Assembly: GCF_014243345.1 (NCBI RefSeq)
Contig: NZ_JACLZF010000002.1
Span: 1-64,000 of the forward strand
Direction of reading: 5' to 3'
Origin: Robiginitalea sp. SC105
GTDB lineage: Bacteria; Bacteroidota; Bacteroidia; Flavobacteriales; Flavobacteriaceae
DNA length: 64,000 bases
A model generated the notes under the pieces. It was not told the DNA's origin, searched no databases, and was given only the letters and a program-made list of their open reading frames with translations. Within the stretch, counting starts at the first letter, position 1. Each line of letters starts with the position of its first letter. Of the stretch, positions 63,673 through 64,000 are shown piece by piece. The translations under genes and the position numbers were made by a program.

Positions 63673-64000
63673 TTATTTCAGGTGCTGGTTGAAAAAGTTG
63701 ACCGTCCGCTGCCACGCGAGCTTGGCCGCTTCTTCGTCGTACCGGGGGGTCGTGTCGTTGTGGAAGCCGTGGTTTACATTCGGGTAGAAATGGACGGCAT
63801 ATTGCTTCTCGCTGGCCTGGAGGGCCGCCTCGTAGGCTGGCCAGCCGGAATTGACCCGCTCATCCAGCCCCGCGTACTGCAGCAAGAGGGGCGCCTGGAT
63901 TTCCGGTACCAGCTCGGCATCCGGCTGGCCCCCGTAAAACGGTACGGCAGCCCCCAGGTCCGGGAGGCGGACTGCCATCATGTTCGAGATCCAACCCCCG
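63673..64000 (-). CDS. Dienelactone hydrolase family protein, C-terminal part (cut by window end)
   Basis: The frame stays open to the right edge, so the 5' end is outside the window. The visible 109 residues start [20 protein letters not shown], just after where the nucleophile would be, continue with [10 protein letters not shown], and hold the catalytic Asp in [10 protein letters not shown] and His in [19 protein letters not shown]. This is the normal C-terminal half of dienelactone-hydrolase-like enzymes. An internal ATG at 63981 is not the start. Probably one operon with the amidohydrolase. Confidence 0.9.
   Translation of the reverse strand, partial: GGWISNMMAVRLPDLGAAVPFYGGQPDAELVPEIQAPLLLQYAGLDERVNSGWPAYEAALQASEKQYAVHFYPNVNHGFHNDTTPRYDEEAAKLAWQRTVNFFNQHLK

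Overview
The window looks like part of the chromosome of a marine member of the Flavobacteriia (Bacteroidetes) with unusually high GC for that group, most like Robiginitalea or a close relative. That placement is an inference. It rests on promoter -7 boxes of the form TAnnTTTG with little sign of Shine-Dalgarno sites, flavobacterial-type ExbB/ExbD/TonB and glutamate dehydrogenase proteins, Nudix-type arabinose regulation, and many secreted sulfatases and glycosidases. No phage, transposase, CRISPR array or plasmid function was found.

Layout. 1-2.3 kb: the 3' end of a 5S rRNA, then small envelope genes (a two-repeat cupredoxin-like lipoprotein, a small membrane protein, a Bor/Iss-like lipoprotein, a beta-barrel). 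2.5-8.5 kb: gltB-gltD (glutamate synthase). 8.9-11.7 kb: a sulfatase and an acyl-CoA dehydrogenase. 12-17.9 kb: a forward run of glutamate dehydrogenase-like gene, nhaD-type antiporter, ExbB-ExbD-TonB and folC. 18-21 kb: a sulfatase, tRNA-Val(UAC) and an agmatinase-family gene, followed by a second copy of the tRNA 3' end. 21.2-24.4 kb: an apparently AT-richer patch with an amidohydrolase, a large LuxR-type regulator and two tiny membrane proteins. 24.5-27.5 kb: an alpha/beta-hydrolase, phosphoribosyltransferase and erythromycin-esterase-family trio. 27.7-30.7 kb: a TldD/TldE pair in which only the TldD-like protein has an export signal. 30.8-38.7 kb: a tight six-gene operon (DUF4159, MoxR ATPase, DUF58, BatA-like, two large membrane proteins). 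38.7-46.8 kb: a sulfatase coupled to a VOC-domain lipoprotein, cupin, katG, GIY-YIG-like protein, epimerase and rpiB. 46.9-49.3 kb: a GMC dehydrogenase with an Fe-S type cysteine motif and its subunit-3 partner. 49.4-58.8 kb: a complete L-arabinose locus. 58.9-64 kb: a GH2 glycosidase, an SPFH protein, a second amidohydrolase and a truncated dienelactone hydrolase.

How the genes work together. GltBD and the dehydrogenase handle ammonia assimilation and glutamate. The NhaD antiporter and ExbBD/TonB manage Na+/H+ and energise outer-membrane uptake. The arabinose locus is self-contained: the secreted GH51 enzyme releases arabinose, a mutarotase and an SSS symporter bring it in, AraA-AraB-AraD convert it to xylulose-5-phosphate, and a divergent Nudix-fold regulator probably controls the set. 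Three formylglycine-type sulfatases and the GH2 enzyme point to use of sulfated algal or animal polysaccharides. The best candidate for an undescribed system is the MoxR-centred operon at 30.8-38.7 kb. It lacks the VWA/TPR genes of a classical Bat operon and carries two large membrane proteins instead.
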